A DNA stretch of 64,000 nt, taken from Enterococcus saigonensis (GTDB taxonomy: Bacteria; Bacillota; Bacilli; Lactobacillales; Enterococcaceae). The notes under the pieces were generated by a model. The model was given only the letters and a program-made list of their open reading frames with translations. It was not told where the DNA came from and searched no databases. Made by a program: the position numbers and the translations under genes. Shown one piece after another: positions 8,809 through 17,334 of the stretch; within the stretch, counting starts at the first letter, position 1; every line of letters begins with the position of its first letter. The DNA lies in assembly GCF_011397115.1 (NCBI RefSeq), contig NZ_AP022822.1:1617501-1681500 (forward strand). The letters are read 5' to 3'.

Positions 8809-9003
8809 ACTTACATCACTAAGCTATCATTTATCCGAAAGAAATACAACTAAGACGCTCACTAAATCACGAAATAAAAATTCGTTAAAACAGCTTGATA
8901 GCCGATTATTTTTGTGAAATTCATCACATTTATAAAGCGCTTTTAAAAATTTGGATTTTAGTTGACAAAATCTCGAATAATTGTTAGTACAGCAAACTAA
9001 TAA
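8809..9003. other. pdh upstream region with operator-like sites
   Basis: The gap between pdhA and mgtA carries a perfect TGTGA-N6-TCACA palindrome (8913-8928), typical of Crp/Fnr-family sites and also close to a Rex site. A cre-like TAAAAGCGCTTTAT lies on the minus strand (8932-8945). A plus-strand TTGACA-N17-TAGTAC (8962-8990) points at the mgtA terminator. No gene is seen. Confidence 0.5.
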
Positions 9004-9037
9004 AAATGCGACAGCTACCTGTATAGCTGTCGCATTT
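9004..9037 (-). terminator. Intrinsic terminator after mgtA
   Basis: AAATGCGACAGCT pairs perfectly with AGCTGTCGCATTT around an eight-base loop, followed by TTATTAG on the minus strand. It lies nine bases past the mgtA stop codon. Confidence 0.8.
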
Positions 9038-9045
9038 CTTTACTT

Positions 9046-11637
9046 TCATACCCATTCGGAAGTAAATTTAATATATAGTCGTTTGGCAATTTCAATCACA
9101 ATCAAGTACCCACTAATAATTAAAATAAACCACCCCCAATACTCTGTTGGTAGCATCACGAAATCAAAAACACTTCGTAAAGGAGATAAAACTAGAACAA
9201 AACCTGTTACAATTGCTAAAATACTTGTCAAAATGACTGATAGTGAAGCACGACTTTGAATAAAGGGGACTTTTCTGGTTCGAACCATGTGGACTACCAG
9301 TGTTTGCGTTGTTAAGCCAACTAAAAACCACCCCGTTTGAAAAAGACTTTGCTCCCCTACAGCATTAGCGCCTAAAACAAACCACATTACTAAAAATGTT
9401 AAAATATCGAAGATACTAGAAACAGGCCCAATTGAGACAGTAAATTTGAATAAGTCGCTAATTTCCCAACGGACAGGTTTTACCAATTCTTCTTCGTCTA
9501 CATTATCCCAAGGAATTGTCAATTGTGCCATGTCATAAATCAGATTTTGTACTAGTAATTGCATAGAAAGCATCGGTAGAAAAGGTAGAAAAGCACTCGC
9601 TACTAAAATGGAAAAGACATTCCCAAAATTTGAACTGATTGTAAACTTAATATATTTCATCATATTAGAAAAAACGCGACGCCCTTCAATAACTCCAGTT
9701 TCCAATACATTCAAACTTTTTTCTAACAAAATAATAGAGCTTGCGTCTTTCGTAATATCCGCTGCTGTATCAACTGAAATACCGACATCGGCTTTACGCA
9801 ATGCCGGTGCATCATTAATTCCATCGCCCATAAAGCCAACAGTATGACCTTTTCGTTGAATAACTTCAATTAAACGAGATTTTTGCATTGGGTTTAATTT
9901 AGCAAACAAATTTGTTTCGTCCACTTGTGCCATCAACTCTTCATCTGATAAAGCTTCAATATCTGTCCCCAACAAAATATTGGTAACGCGAATTCCAACA
10001 TCTTGACAGACTTTTTTGGCTACAATCGCATTATCTCCCGTTAAAACTTTTACCGCAACACCATGGTCATGTAATGATTTAATAGCCGAGGTAGCTGACT
10101 CTTTAGCCGGATCCAAAAAGCCCATAAAGCCAATCAATGTCATATCTTTTTCATCAGCTACGGTGTAATTTGCCGTAGTGTGTGCATCTTTTTTTACTGC
10201 AACAGTTAAAACACGCATCCCTTGTTCGTTCATTTTCATATTTACGTTGCGCATTTTTTCTCTTAGAGCTGCATCCATCGGCACAACTTCGCCGTCAATT
10301 TCGGCATATTTACAAACTTTTTCCATCTCTTCTACAGCACCTTTTGTCACCATAATTTGATGGTTGTCTGCTTTTACTACAACAGTTAAACGGCGGCGAG
10401 AAAAATCAAAAGGAATCTCATCAATCTTAACCACATCTTTAAAAGGTAGAGTTAAATTTTTTGCTTCAAAATAATTTAAAACTGCAATATCCATCAAATT
10501 TTTCCAACCGGTTTGATAATGAGAGTTTAGATAGGTCATTGTGAGAACATTTTGATTTTCTTTCCCCATTGGATTTAAATGTTGCACTAACACAACACGA
10601 TCTTCGGTAATTGTCCCTGTTTTATCCGTACACAATACATCCATACTGCCCAAATTTTGAATAGAAGGTAATTCTTTTACGATTACTTTTTGTTTGGATA
10701 AAGCTAGCGCTCCTTTAGCCAGATTACTTGTGACAATCATCGGCAACATTTCTGGTGTCAGACCAACCGCTACAGCGATGGCAAAAAAGAAAGCAGATGT
10801 CCAATCCCCTTTTGTCAAACCATTAATCAAAAAAACAATTGGAAATAAAATCATCACCATTCTTAACAGCAACTTGCTCACTCTGGTTAAACCAATATCA
10901 AAAGCTGTTTTTCCACGTTTACTTGTCGCATTTTTAGCAATATCACCAAAGAAAGTTTGTTGGCCTGTTTTTAAAATAATAGCTTTTCCTTGTCCGCTTA
11001 ACACATCTGTCCCCATGAACACCAAGTCATCTAAATCCAACGCAGAAATATCCGCCTCTTTTTTTACACCCGCTTCAACAAATTTTTCTACGGGCATTGA
11101 TTCGCCTGTTAGAGAGGATTGATTGACAAATAGATCTTTTGTCCAAATCAAAACAGCATCAGCTGGTATCATATCGCCTGTAGCTAGCGTTACAATATCT
11201 CCTGGAACAACTTCATCCATAGGAATCTCTTTAGTACGACCATCTCGTGTAACAGCACAAGTATTTTCGATTAACTCTTTTAATTCTAAACTCGCTTTTT
11301 GGGAGCGGTATTCTTGTACAAAAGTTATGACCACACTTGCCAAAATCATAACCAACATTACAATAGCTGCTTCGTAATCGCTAGTGACAAATGACACCAC
11401 GGCCAAGGCTGCTAAAACCAATACAAAAGGATCTTTAAAAGCCGCTAAAAATAATAGCCAAGCCGGTGTTGGTTTTTGGGCATCTACCCGATTTTCACCA
11501 TATTCTTCTAGCCGTTCTTTGGCATCCTCAGATGACAATCCGTTAATAGAAGTTCTAAGTTCCATAAATAATTCTCGTTCTGATAAAAAAGCTAGTTTTT
11601 TCAATTCTTGTTCTTTTGTGTTTTTTGTAAATAACAT
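9046..11637 (-). CDS. mgtA: Magnesium-translocating P-type ATPase
   Basis: P3B-type ATPase for Mg2+ uptake across the cytoplasmic membrane. The 863 residues contain an N-terminal cation-ATPase domain, the TGES actuator motif (SSLTGESMPVEK), the phosphorylation motif CTDKTGT at about residue 340, the ATP-binding KGA stretch, TGDN and the hinge GDGINDAPAL, and about ten membrane segments. The start is the ATG at 11637, with AAGGAGAG just upstream; an in-frame GTG six codons earlier contains that ribosome binding site and is unlikely. The M-box riboswitch in its leader strongly supports Mg2+ as the substrate. Confidence 0.95.
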   Translation of the reverse strand: MLFTKNTKEQELKKLAFLSERELFMELRTSINGLSSEDAKERLEEYGENRVDAQKPTPAWLLFLAAFKDPFVLVLAALAVVSFVTSDYEAAIVMLVMILASVVITFVQEYRSQKASLELKELIENTCAVTRDGRTKEIPMDEVVPGDIVTLATGDMIPADAVLIWTKDLFVNQSSLTGESMPVEKFVEAGVKKEADISALDLDDLVFMGTDVLSGQGKAIILKTGQQTFFGDIAKNATSKRGKTAFDIGLTRVSKLLLRMVMILFPIVFLINGLTKGDWTSAFFFAIAVAVGLTPEMLPMIVTSNLAKGALALSKQKVIVKELPSIQNLGSMDVLCTDKTGTITEDRVVLVQHLNPMGKENQNVLTMTYLNSHYQTGWKNLMDIAVLNYFEAKNLTLPFKDVVKIDEIPFDFSRRRLTVVVKADNHQIMVTKGAVEEMEKVCKYAEIDGEVVPMDAALREKMRNVNMKMNEQGMRVLTVAVKKDAHTTANYTVADEKDMTLIGFMGFLDPAKESATSAIKSLHDHGVAVKVLTGDNAIVAKKVCQDVGIRVTNILLGTDIEALSDEELMAQVDETNLFAKLNPMQKSRLIEVIQRKGHTVGFMGDGINDAPALRKADVGISVDTAADITKDASSIILLEKSLNVLETGVIEGRRVFSNMMKYIKFTISSNFGNVFSILVASAFLPFLPMLSMQLLVQNLIYDMAQLTIPWDNVDEEELVKPVRWEISDLFKFTVSIGPVSSIFDILTFLVMWFVLGANAVGEQSLFQTGWFLVGLTTQTLVVHMVRTRKVPFIQSRASLSVILTSILAIVTGFVLVLSPLRSVFDFVMLPTEYWGWFILIISGYLIVIEIAKRLYIKFTSEWV

Positions 11638-11764
11638 GTTCTCTCTCCTTGCCACTAGGAAAGATTCCCTCTTCCCTAGCTGTTTTTATTTAGTTTCTGT
11701 CGCGAGGGACTGGGGTGTTCCATGCTAATCAACCTTTCTAAATTTTATTTCAAGTATTTGTTAG

Positions 11765-11803
11765 AAAAAGAAAAAACGCGCACTCAACAATGAGCACGCG
11801 TTT
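11765..11803 (-). terminator. Riboswitch-controlled terminator in the mgtA leader
   Basis: On the minus strand AACGCGTGCTCA pairs with TGAGTGCGCGTT around a short loop, followed by TTTTCTTTTTC. It lies between the M-box aptamer and mgtA, the expected place for the expression platform. Confidence 0.85.
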
Positions 11804-11975
11804 AATAAGCATATGTTCATGTTGAGCTTTAGCACTATAGGGCGTAGATAGCTTATACTATCAGCTGCGTTATGAATAACCTTCACGATCATTCCTGTTC
11901 TACCAACTAAGAGTCTCTCGATTCTTTCGCGGCAGCAGCTTGTGTCCATATAGGAGCCTCACCTAACAAATATTT
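11804..11975 (-). ncRNA. M-box (ykoK leader) Mg2+ riboswitch
   Basis: The minus strand begins with the hallmark GTTAGGTGAGGCTCCTATA (11967-11949), then GCTGCTGCC, TAGTTGG-type and CAGCTG segments, and ends with TAGTGCTAAAGCTC. All of these are in the order of the Bacillus ykoK leader. In the family, high Mg2+ folds the aptamer and allows the following terminator to form, switching off the transporter gene. A 62-codon reading frame across this RNA is a by-product of the structured sequence. Boundaries are approximate. Confidence 0.93.
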
Positions 11976-12008
11976 AATTATGAAAATTTCAATCTCTTTT
12001 CACCTATT

Positions 12009-12037
12009 ATCCTAAAGACTCTCAGACCGTTTGTCAA
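12009..12037 (-). promoter_or_regulatory. mgtA promoter
   Basis: On the minus strand TTGACA (12032-12037) is a perfect -35, and TAGGAT (12009-12014) follows after 17 bases. Start of transcription would fall about 35 bases before the M-box. Confidence 0.65.
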
Positions 12038-12078
12038 CACTAACGAAGATTTTCTAAAAAAAGATACTGCTTTTATAC

Positions 12079-12101
12079 TTTTTTTGAAAGTTTCAAAAAA
12101 A
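12079..12101. repeat. Perfect 23-bp inverted repeat upstream of the Mga-like gene
   Basis: T7-GAAA-G-TTTC-A7, perfectly symmetrical about base 12090. It ends 11 bases before the -35 hexamer of the regulator gene promoter and could be an operator or merely an AT-rich structure. Confidence 0.55.
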
Positions 12102-12112
12102 TATAATTTTCG

Positions 12113-12141
12113 TTGCAGAATTGTACGCTCCCCCGTATCAT
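12113..12141 (+). promoter_or_regulatory. Promoter of the Mga-like regulator
   Basis: TTGCAG (12113-12118) and TATCAT (12136-12141) separated by 17 bases, about 60 bases before the start codon. Confidence 0.5.
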
Positions 12142-12202
12142 TGAGTATAAAAGCATAATTATTACTTTTTAATCATTATCATGCAAAAGATAGGAGAATT
12201 TT

Positions 12203-13693
12203 ATGAATTTACGCGCTTTTTTAGCTCGCCAGGAAATGCGCCAGCTTAGCGTTATCGAGGCACTTTATCAGCATCCAAATGGCATTTCTTTAGAAGAATT
12301 ACTGAAATTATGTCCTTTTTCAATCAAGACCATTCGGAATACTATCACCGAGATACAAAGTTATTTCAAAGATTTTGAGATTGATTATCACCAAAATCAT
12401 TACTATTGGCGTGCCTCTGCAGATTTTGGATTAGATCGTTTTTACGATTACTTAATGCAAGAAACAAGTGAAATGCGTTTTTTAGAACATTTGCTTTTTG
12501 AGGACTGTTTCACTTTTTCTGACTGTGCCAACGCTCTTTATCTGAGTAACGCAAGTTTTCACCGTTTACGTCGCAATTTCGCTAAGATTTTAGCCACTTT
12601 TGACGTTACAATAACAAACCGCCCAGTACGCATCGAAGGCAACGAAATATTTATTCGAATACTATATATCCTCTATTTTTCCGAAAAACGTTACGCTGCA
12701 GCTTATCTTTTTCCCGATAGACAAAGCGATAACGCCTTAAGCAATTTAGTTAGCGTCATTTTAAAGGAACATCACTTAACACAAAACTATCGGCAACATG
12801 AACAACTCTACTTTGCAGGAGCTGTTTCTTTGTGGCGCCAGCGCCATAATCGGTTATTGCCTAAAAATTATAAAAGTGATTTTATACAACCAACCAATTT
12901 GAATTTAAAAAATGCAAAAAACACCTTAGAAAAGGCCCTTTTAAACATGAATTGGCACTTTGATTTTGATGAAACTTTTTGGCTACTTAGTTATGATTAT
13001 TTGCTGCTATCTGAGGCGCATTTTAGACAGGCAAAACAAACGAATCCACGTATCTTCGAACTTAGCGAATTAACCAGCAATTACCTCGACGATTTGCTAA
13101 ACTTAACAAAAACCGTCCTATCAATTGAAAAAAAAGAAAAATTGGTTTGGCAATTTTGCAATGAAAATTATATTTACCTTGAAAACTGTGATTTCATCAC
13201 AATTCTATCCAATTCTAGACGCGACTTTGTATTAAATTATGAAAAAAAATTTCCGCAGGTCGTGGCGGGACTCAAGCAATTTATCAGCAACTACGGAAGA
13301 AAAAACAAAATTCAAATTACACCTGACCATACGTATCATCAACTGTTTCTAATCATCACGTTATTACCAGAGGTTTTAAAATACTGGCAATTTAAAACAC
13401 GAACATTAATTTTATCGGATGTTTCTTTAACACATCCTCATTATTTACACAAAAAATTGTGCCAACATTTTGTCAGTCAAACGCAATTTGAATTAGTAGA
13501 AAATATTAATACACAGCTACATGAGATTCATGAGCAGTTCGAGGTTTATGATTTAATTGTCTCGACTTTTTCCCCTCAAGAAATGTTTAGCCACCTTCCT
13601 ATTGTAACGATTAAACCAATACCTGATTTTCACGACTTTCTTAAAATCGAAACAGCATTGCAACAAATCACGACAATGAGACAGACAATGTAA
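12203..13693 (+). CDS. Mga-like helix-turn-helix transcriptional regulator
   Basis: A 496-residue protein with the layout of the Mga/AtxA group: an N-terminal HTH_Mga domain (NGISLEELLKLCPFSIKTIRNTI, about residues 28-50), a second winged helix (DCANALYLSNASFHRLRRNF, about 110-130), a long helical PRD-like middle and a small C-terminal EIIB-like domain. Such proteins act as global or virulence regulators and may respond to PTS phosphorylation. The target genes are not apparent: it stands alone between mgtA, transcribed away, and the convergent epimerase gene. ATG follows AGGAG at eight bases. The upstream inverted repeat could serve autoregulation, which is inference. Confidence 0.82.
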   Translation: MNLRAFLARQEMRQLSVIEALYQHPNGISLEELLKLCPFSIKTIRNTITEIQSYFKDFEIDYHQNHYYWRASADFGLDRFYDYLMQETSEMRFLEHLLFEDCFTFSDCANALYLSNASFHRLRRNFAKILATFDVTITNRPVRIEGNEIFIRILYILYFSEKRYAAAYLFPDRQSDNALSNLVSVILKEHHLTQNYRQHEQLYFAGAVSLWRQRHNRLLPKNYKSDFIQPTNLNLKNAKNTLEKALLNMNWHFDFDETFWLLSYDYLLLSEAHFRQAKQTNPRIFELSELTSNYLDDLLNLTKTVLSIEKKEKLVWQFCNENYIYLENCDFITILSNSRRDFVLNYEKKFPQVVAGLKQFISNYGRKNKIQITPDHTYHQLFLIITLLPEVLKYWQFKTRTLILSDVSLTHPHYLHKKLCQHFVSQTQFELVENINTQLHEIHEQFEVYDLIVSTFSPQEMFSHLPIVTIKPIPDFHDFLKIETALQQITTMRQTM

Positions 13694-13756
13694 CGATTTG
13701 TCAAATAAATTATATGTAAATCCTCAACAATCTCACTATTTAAACGAAATCCGATA

Positions 13757-13803
13757 AAAAAACTGACGTAAAAATCATATTAGCTTTTACGTCAGTTTTT
13801 TTA
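13757..13803 (+). terminator. Intrinsic terminator, convergent genes
   Basis: ACTGACGTAAAA pairs with TTTTACGTCAGT around 11 bases and is followed by a T run, with A runs on the other side. It can serve both the Mga-like gene and the epimerase gene. Confidence 0.8.
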
Positions 13804-13884
13804 TCAAAAATATTTCCTAAAAATAGCGTAATCTAGTTCAAAAATTACCCTCGTCTTTGGGCTAAACTTCTTTAAATCTGCAAT

Positions 13885-14988
13885 TTATTTTTTCGAGAAA
13901 TAAGCAGCAATAATAGCCAAAATTCTTTCACTGGCTTTACCATCACCATAAGGATTTTTCGCTTGTGCCATTTTTTCATAATCCTGTGGGTTGGTTAAAA
14001 GATTTTTAGCTGCCGCATAAACTGCCTCTTGATCCGTACCGACTAACTGCAGCGTTCCTGCATTAATTCCTTCAGGTCGCTCTGTCGTATCGCGCAAAAC
14101 CAAAACTGGCACACCCAGTGAAGGGGCTTCTTCTTGTACACCACCAGAATCTGTCATAATCAAGTAACTTCTAGCAGCTAGATTATGAAAATCTATAACA
14201 TCTAACGGTTCAATCAGCGCTACATTAGTCAAATCTCCTAAATGTTTTTGTGCATTTTCCCGTACCAATGGATTTTTATGCATCGGAAATACAATTGAAA
14301 CTTCTGGAAAATCTTTAGCTAAGCGGCGTAACGCATGAAATACCGATTCCATCGGTTCCCCCAGATTTTCTCGACGGTGCATTGTAACTAAGATTTGTTT
14401 TTTAGACTCCGAAAGTGCTGGATGCTCATACTCTTGTTGTACTGTATATTTCATAGCATCAATTGCTGTATTCCCCGTTACATAGATACGATCAGAAGGA
14501 TGATGCTCTTGTTGTAGGTTAGCAGCACTTGTTTTGGTAGGCGCAAAATAAAGGTCGCTTAAGACATCTGTCAACTGGCGGTTGGCTTCTTCTGGATAGG
14601 GAGAATATTTATTGTAAGTACGCAACCCCGCTTCAACGTGACCAATAGGAATTTGTTGATAAAAAGCAGCTGTTGCCGCAGCAAAAGTCGTCGTAGTATC
14701 TCCATGAACGAGTACAATATCTGGTTGTGTTTGTTTTAACACTGGCTGTAATTCCAAGAGCACTTTAGTTGTAATATCAGTCAATGTTTGCCCTTGACTC
14801 ATGATATCCAAATCAAAATCAGCTTTTAGTGCAAAAATTTGCATCACCTGATCTAACATTTCACGATGTTGCGCTGTCACTGTTACAATTGATTCAAAAC
14901 GTTCATCATTTTCTAAAGCTTTAATAAGTGGTGCCATTTTAATCGCCTCAGGTCGTGTACCAAAAATTGACATGACTCTAATTGCCAT
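13885..14988 (-). CDS. mnaA: UDP-N-acetylglucosamine 2-epimerase (non-hydrolysing)
   Basis: Interconverts UDP-GlcNAc and UDP-ManNAc, supplying ManNAc for wall teichoic acid linkage units or capsule. At 367 residues it has the usual length and pattern: FGTRPEAIKMAPL near the start, TAQHREMLDQV, VHGDTTTTFAAA, VEAGLRTYNKYSPYPEE, TMHRRENLG and TDSGGVQEEAPSLG with GTRPEAIKM and EAGLR as signature sites. AGGGGATAAAG precedes the ATG. No cell-wall polymer genes are adjacent, so the pathway is not decided by context. Confidence 0.95.
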   Translation of the reverse strand: MAIRVMSIFGTRPEAIKMAPLIKALENDERFESIVTVTAQHREMLDQVMQIFALKADFDLDIMSQGQTLTDITTKVLLELQPVLKQTQPDIVLVHGDTTTTFAAATAAFYQQIPIGHVEAGLRTYNKYSPYPEEANRQLTDVLSDLYFAPTKTSAANLQQEHHPSDRIYVTGNTAIDAMKYTVQQEYEHPALSESKKQILVTMHRRENLGEPMESVFHALRRLAKDFPEVSIVFPMHKNPLVRENAQKHLGDLTNVALIEPLDVIDFHNLAARSYLIMTDSGGVQEEAPSLGVPVLVLRDTTERPEGINAGTLQLVGTDQEAVYAAAKNLLTNPQDYEKMAQAKNPYGDGKASERILAIIAAYFSKK

Positions 14989-15074
14989 CTTTATCCCCTC
15001 TTTTCAAAATAGTCTTTCTGACAATAAAAAACAACTACTATCTTTCATCCATTCTAGCATATTCACTAATAAGA

Positions 15075-15107
15075 TGAAAAAACCACGACTGAAACCAGTC
15101 GTGGTTT
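15075..15107 (-). terminator. Intrinsic terminator after guaC
   Basis: AAACCACGACT pairs with AGTCGTGGTTT around six bases, and TTTTTT follows on the minus strand, ten bases past the guaC stop codon. Confidence 0.85.
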
Positions 15108-15117
15108 ACAAAACAAA

Positions 15118-16104
15118 TTAAATTGTATCACCATTAAAAATAGAATTTTTTACAATAACATAGTCAACTTTACGTATAGCCTCTAAATCTTTACCACCGG
15201 CATAAGAAATTGAAGACTGCAAATCTTGTTGCATTTCAATTAAAGTATCAGAAAGTTTGCCTTTATAAGGAATCCAGATTTTCTTGCCTTCAACATTTTT
15301 CTTTTCACCTTTTTGAAACTCTGAAGCACTACCAAAGTATTCTTTTAAAACAACACCATCTTGTACTTTTGTTTCCCCTGGTGATTCTTCGTGACCGGCA
15401 AATAATGAACCGATCATAACCATAGTTGCACCAAAACGAACTGATTTGGCAATATCACCATGAGTTCGAATACCGCCGTCAGCAATAATTGGTTTACGCG
15501 CAGCTTTGGCACACCAGCGTACTGCAGCTAATTGCCATCCCCCAGTACCAAAACCTGTTTTGATTTTTGTGATACACACTTTCCCAGGACCAATGCCGAC
15601 TTTTGTTGCATCCGCTCCAGCGTTTTCCAACTCTCGAACCGCTTCAGGAGTCCCAACATTCCCTGCAATGACAAATGTTTCTGGTAACAAACGTTTAATG
15701 TGTTGAATCATCTCAATTACAGCATTCGCATGCCCATGAGCAATATCAATGGTAATGTAATCTGGGACTAAATTTTCTGCCGCCAATTCTTCCACAAAAG
15801 TGTATTCATGTGGTTTTACACCCACACTAATCGAGGTAATTAAGTTGCGACTTTGCATTTTTTTAATAAAAGGAATCCGCGCATCCTCATTAAAACGATG
15901 CATAATATAAAAATAGCCATTTTCAGCTAAAAATTCAGCAATATTTTCATCGATAATCGTCTGCATATTGGCAGGAACTACCGGCATTTTAAAAGAATGC
16001 TTTCCTAAAGTTACCGTTGTATCACACTCTGAGCGTGAACTTACGATACATTTATTTGGAATCAGTTGAACATCTTCATAATCAAAAACTTTCATATCAA
16101 ACAT
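15118..16104 (-). CDS. guaC: GMP reductase
   Basis: NADPH-dependent reductive deamination of GMP to IMP, which lets guanine nucleotides feed back into the adenine branch. The 328-residue TIM barrel of the IMPDH/GMPR family has GIGPGKVCITK with the catalytic cysteine (about residue 175) and ADGGIRTHGDIAKS. It lacks the CBS domains of IMP dehydrogenase, and the length fits the bacterial GuaC2 type. GGAGG lies nine bases before the ATG. It has its own promoter and terminator and sits at one end of the purine cluster. Confidence 0.95.
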   Translation of the reverse strand: MFDMKVFDYEDVQLIPNKCIVSSRSECDTTVTLGKHSFKMPVVPANMQTIIDENIAEFLAENGYFYIMHRFNEDARIPFIKKMQSRNLITSISVGVKPHEYTFVEELAAENLVPDYITIDIAHGHANAVIEMIQHIKRLLPETFVIAGNVGTPEAVRELENAGADATKVGIGPGKVCITKIKTGFGTGGWQLAAVRWCAKAARKPIIADGGIRTHGDIAKSVRFGATMVMIGSLFAGHEESPGETKVQDGVVLKEYFGSASEFQKGEKKNVEGKKIWIPYKGKLSDTLIEMQQDLQSSISYAGGKDLEAIRKVDYVIVKNSIFNGDTI

Positions 16105-16155
16105 AAGGAATAGCCTCCATTTGTTTATTTAGGTCATATTTTTTGCGCCCTATGT

Positions 16156-16184
16156 AATTTAGCCTATCTCATTTAGAAATGCAA
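16156..16184 (-). promoter_or_regulatory. guaC promoter
   Basis: On the minus strand TTGCAT (16179-16184) and TAAATT (16156-16161) separated by 17 bases, about 50 bases before the guaC start codon. Confidence 0.55.
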
Positions 16185-16214
16185 TAAAAAAATCGTAAAT
16201 ATTTTCTTAAAACA

Positions 16215-16245
16215 CAAAAATCGTTCGGAAATTCCGAACGATCAT
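16215..16245 (-). terminator. Intrinsic terminator after the aldo/keto reductase gene
   Basis: ATCGTTCGG and CCGAACGAT pair around a five-base loop and are followed by TTTTTG on the minus strand. Its CCGAAC arm resembles a PurBox, but the structure and position fit a terminator. Confidence 0.7.
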
Positions 16246-16283
16246 TATTTTTCCACTAATTATTATCAGAAACTATAATAAAT

Positions 16284-17198
16284 TTAAGGTAAATCATTCC
16301 CTGCGGCTAAATAAATGCTATACCAATCTTCTTTGGACAACACCACATCACTAGCTTTAGCAATTTCTTCAATTCGCTGTACATTCATCGTACCAATAAT
16401 CACCTGCATATTAGCTGGATGCCGTAAAATCCACGCTGAAGCAATGCCCGTTGGTGTAGTATGATACTTTTCTGCCATTTCTTCTAATTTTTTGTTCAAT
16501 TCAGGAAATTTCTCATTTCCAATAAAGACTCCTTCAAAAAAGCCGTATTGATAAGGCGACCATGCTTGAATTGTCATGTCATTCAAACGTGAGAATTCCA
16601 AAATACCATCGTCATGATCTACACTGCGAGAATCCGTCATATTTACGTGAAGACCAAAATCTATCATTCCTGTGTGCATAATCCCAAATTGTAATTGATT
16701 GGCTACTAAAGGTTGGCGTACATATTTTTGAAGTAATTCAATCTGCCGAGAATACTGATTGCTAACGCCAAAATATTTTACTTTTCCTTCTGATTCTAAT
16801 TGATCAAAAGCCGCTGCCACTTCTTCTGGCTCCATCAACGTGTCTGGACGATGCAATAAAAGAGCATCTAAATAGTCGACATTTAATCGTTTCAAACTTT
16901 TTTCCACGCAAGTGATAATATGTTCTTTCGAAAAATCAAACATCTTACCTGGAACAATGCCACACTTACTTTGAATAAACATATCTTCTCTTTTATAGTC
17001 CGTTTTAGCAAATGCTTCTGCAAAAATTTCTTCACATTTGCCTTGCCCGTAAATATCTGCATGATCAAAAAAGTTGATACCATTTTCCACGGCTGCTTGA
17101 ATTACCGCTACTGGATCTTTTGCTTCTGTAATTCGCATACAACCCAAGACAACACTAGAGACGCCCAACTCATTTGGTCCAAAATTAACTTGTTTCAT
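16284..17198 (-). CDS. Aldo/keto reductase
   Basis: NADPH-dependent oxidoreductase of the aldo/keto reductase superfamily, 304 residues in one (beta/alpha)8 barrel. The tetrad is visible: Asp and Tyr in NFFDHADIYGQGKCEEIF (about residues 42-50), Lys in FIQSKCG and His in LLLHRPD. The closest familiar group is the YdhF-type reductases of Gram-positive and enteric bacteria. The substrate cannot be inferred. It lies between guaC and the pur operon in the same orientation but has its own terminator, so a purine role is not implied. The ATG has GGAGG upstream. Confidence 0.92.
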   Translation of the reverse strand: MKQVNFGPNELGVSSVVLGCMRITEAKDPVAVIQAAVENGINFFDHADIYGQGKCEEIFAEAFAKTDYKREDMFIQSKCGIVPGKMFDFSKEHIITCVEKSLKRLNVDYLDALLLHRPDTLMEPEEVAAAFDQLESEGKVKYFGVSNQYSRQIELLQKYVRQPLVANQLQFGIMHTGMIDFGLHVNMTDSRSVDHDDGILEFSRLNDMTIQAWSPYQYGFFEGVFIGNEKFPELNKKLEEMAEKYHTTPTGIASAWILRHPANMQVIIGTMNVQRIEEIAKASDVVLSKEDWYSIYLAAGNDLP

Positions 17199-17290
17199 CT
17201 TGTAACCTCCATATTTTTAAAAAATAATTCCAAAAAATGTTTCCCACTAAATTTTAACATAGCACAGCGTAAACGCTAACAATTTCTTTT

Positions 17291-17320
17291 TAAAAAAAAC
17301 AATCTTGAAAGATTGTTTTT
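17291..17320 (-). terminator. Intrinsic terminator after purD
   Basis: AAAAACAATC pairs with GATTGTTTTT around six bases, and the minus strand continues with T. It ends the purCSQLFMNHD operon. Confidence 0.8.
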
Positions 17321-17334
17321 TAGGAAGGAAAAAA

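Noticed and set aside
10694..11728. Several long plus-strand open frames opposite mgtA
   Set aside because: No ribosome binding sites, low-complexity composition, and the minus-strand P-type ATPase is unmistakable.
11761..11949. A 62-codon minus-strand reading frame in the mgtA leader
   Set aside because: It lies entirely over the M-box aptamer and its terminator, has no ribosome binding site and no plausible protein features.
16215..16245. CCGAAC arms upstream of guaC resembling back-to-back PurBoxes
   Set aside because: The arms form a hairpin followed by T on the strand of the upstream aldo/keto reductase gene, so a terminator is the simpler explanation. The spacing is wrong for paired PurBoxes.
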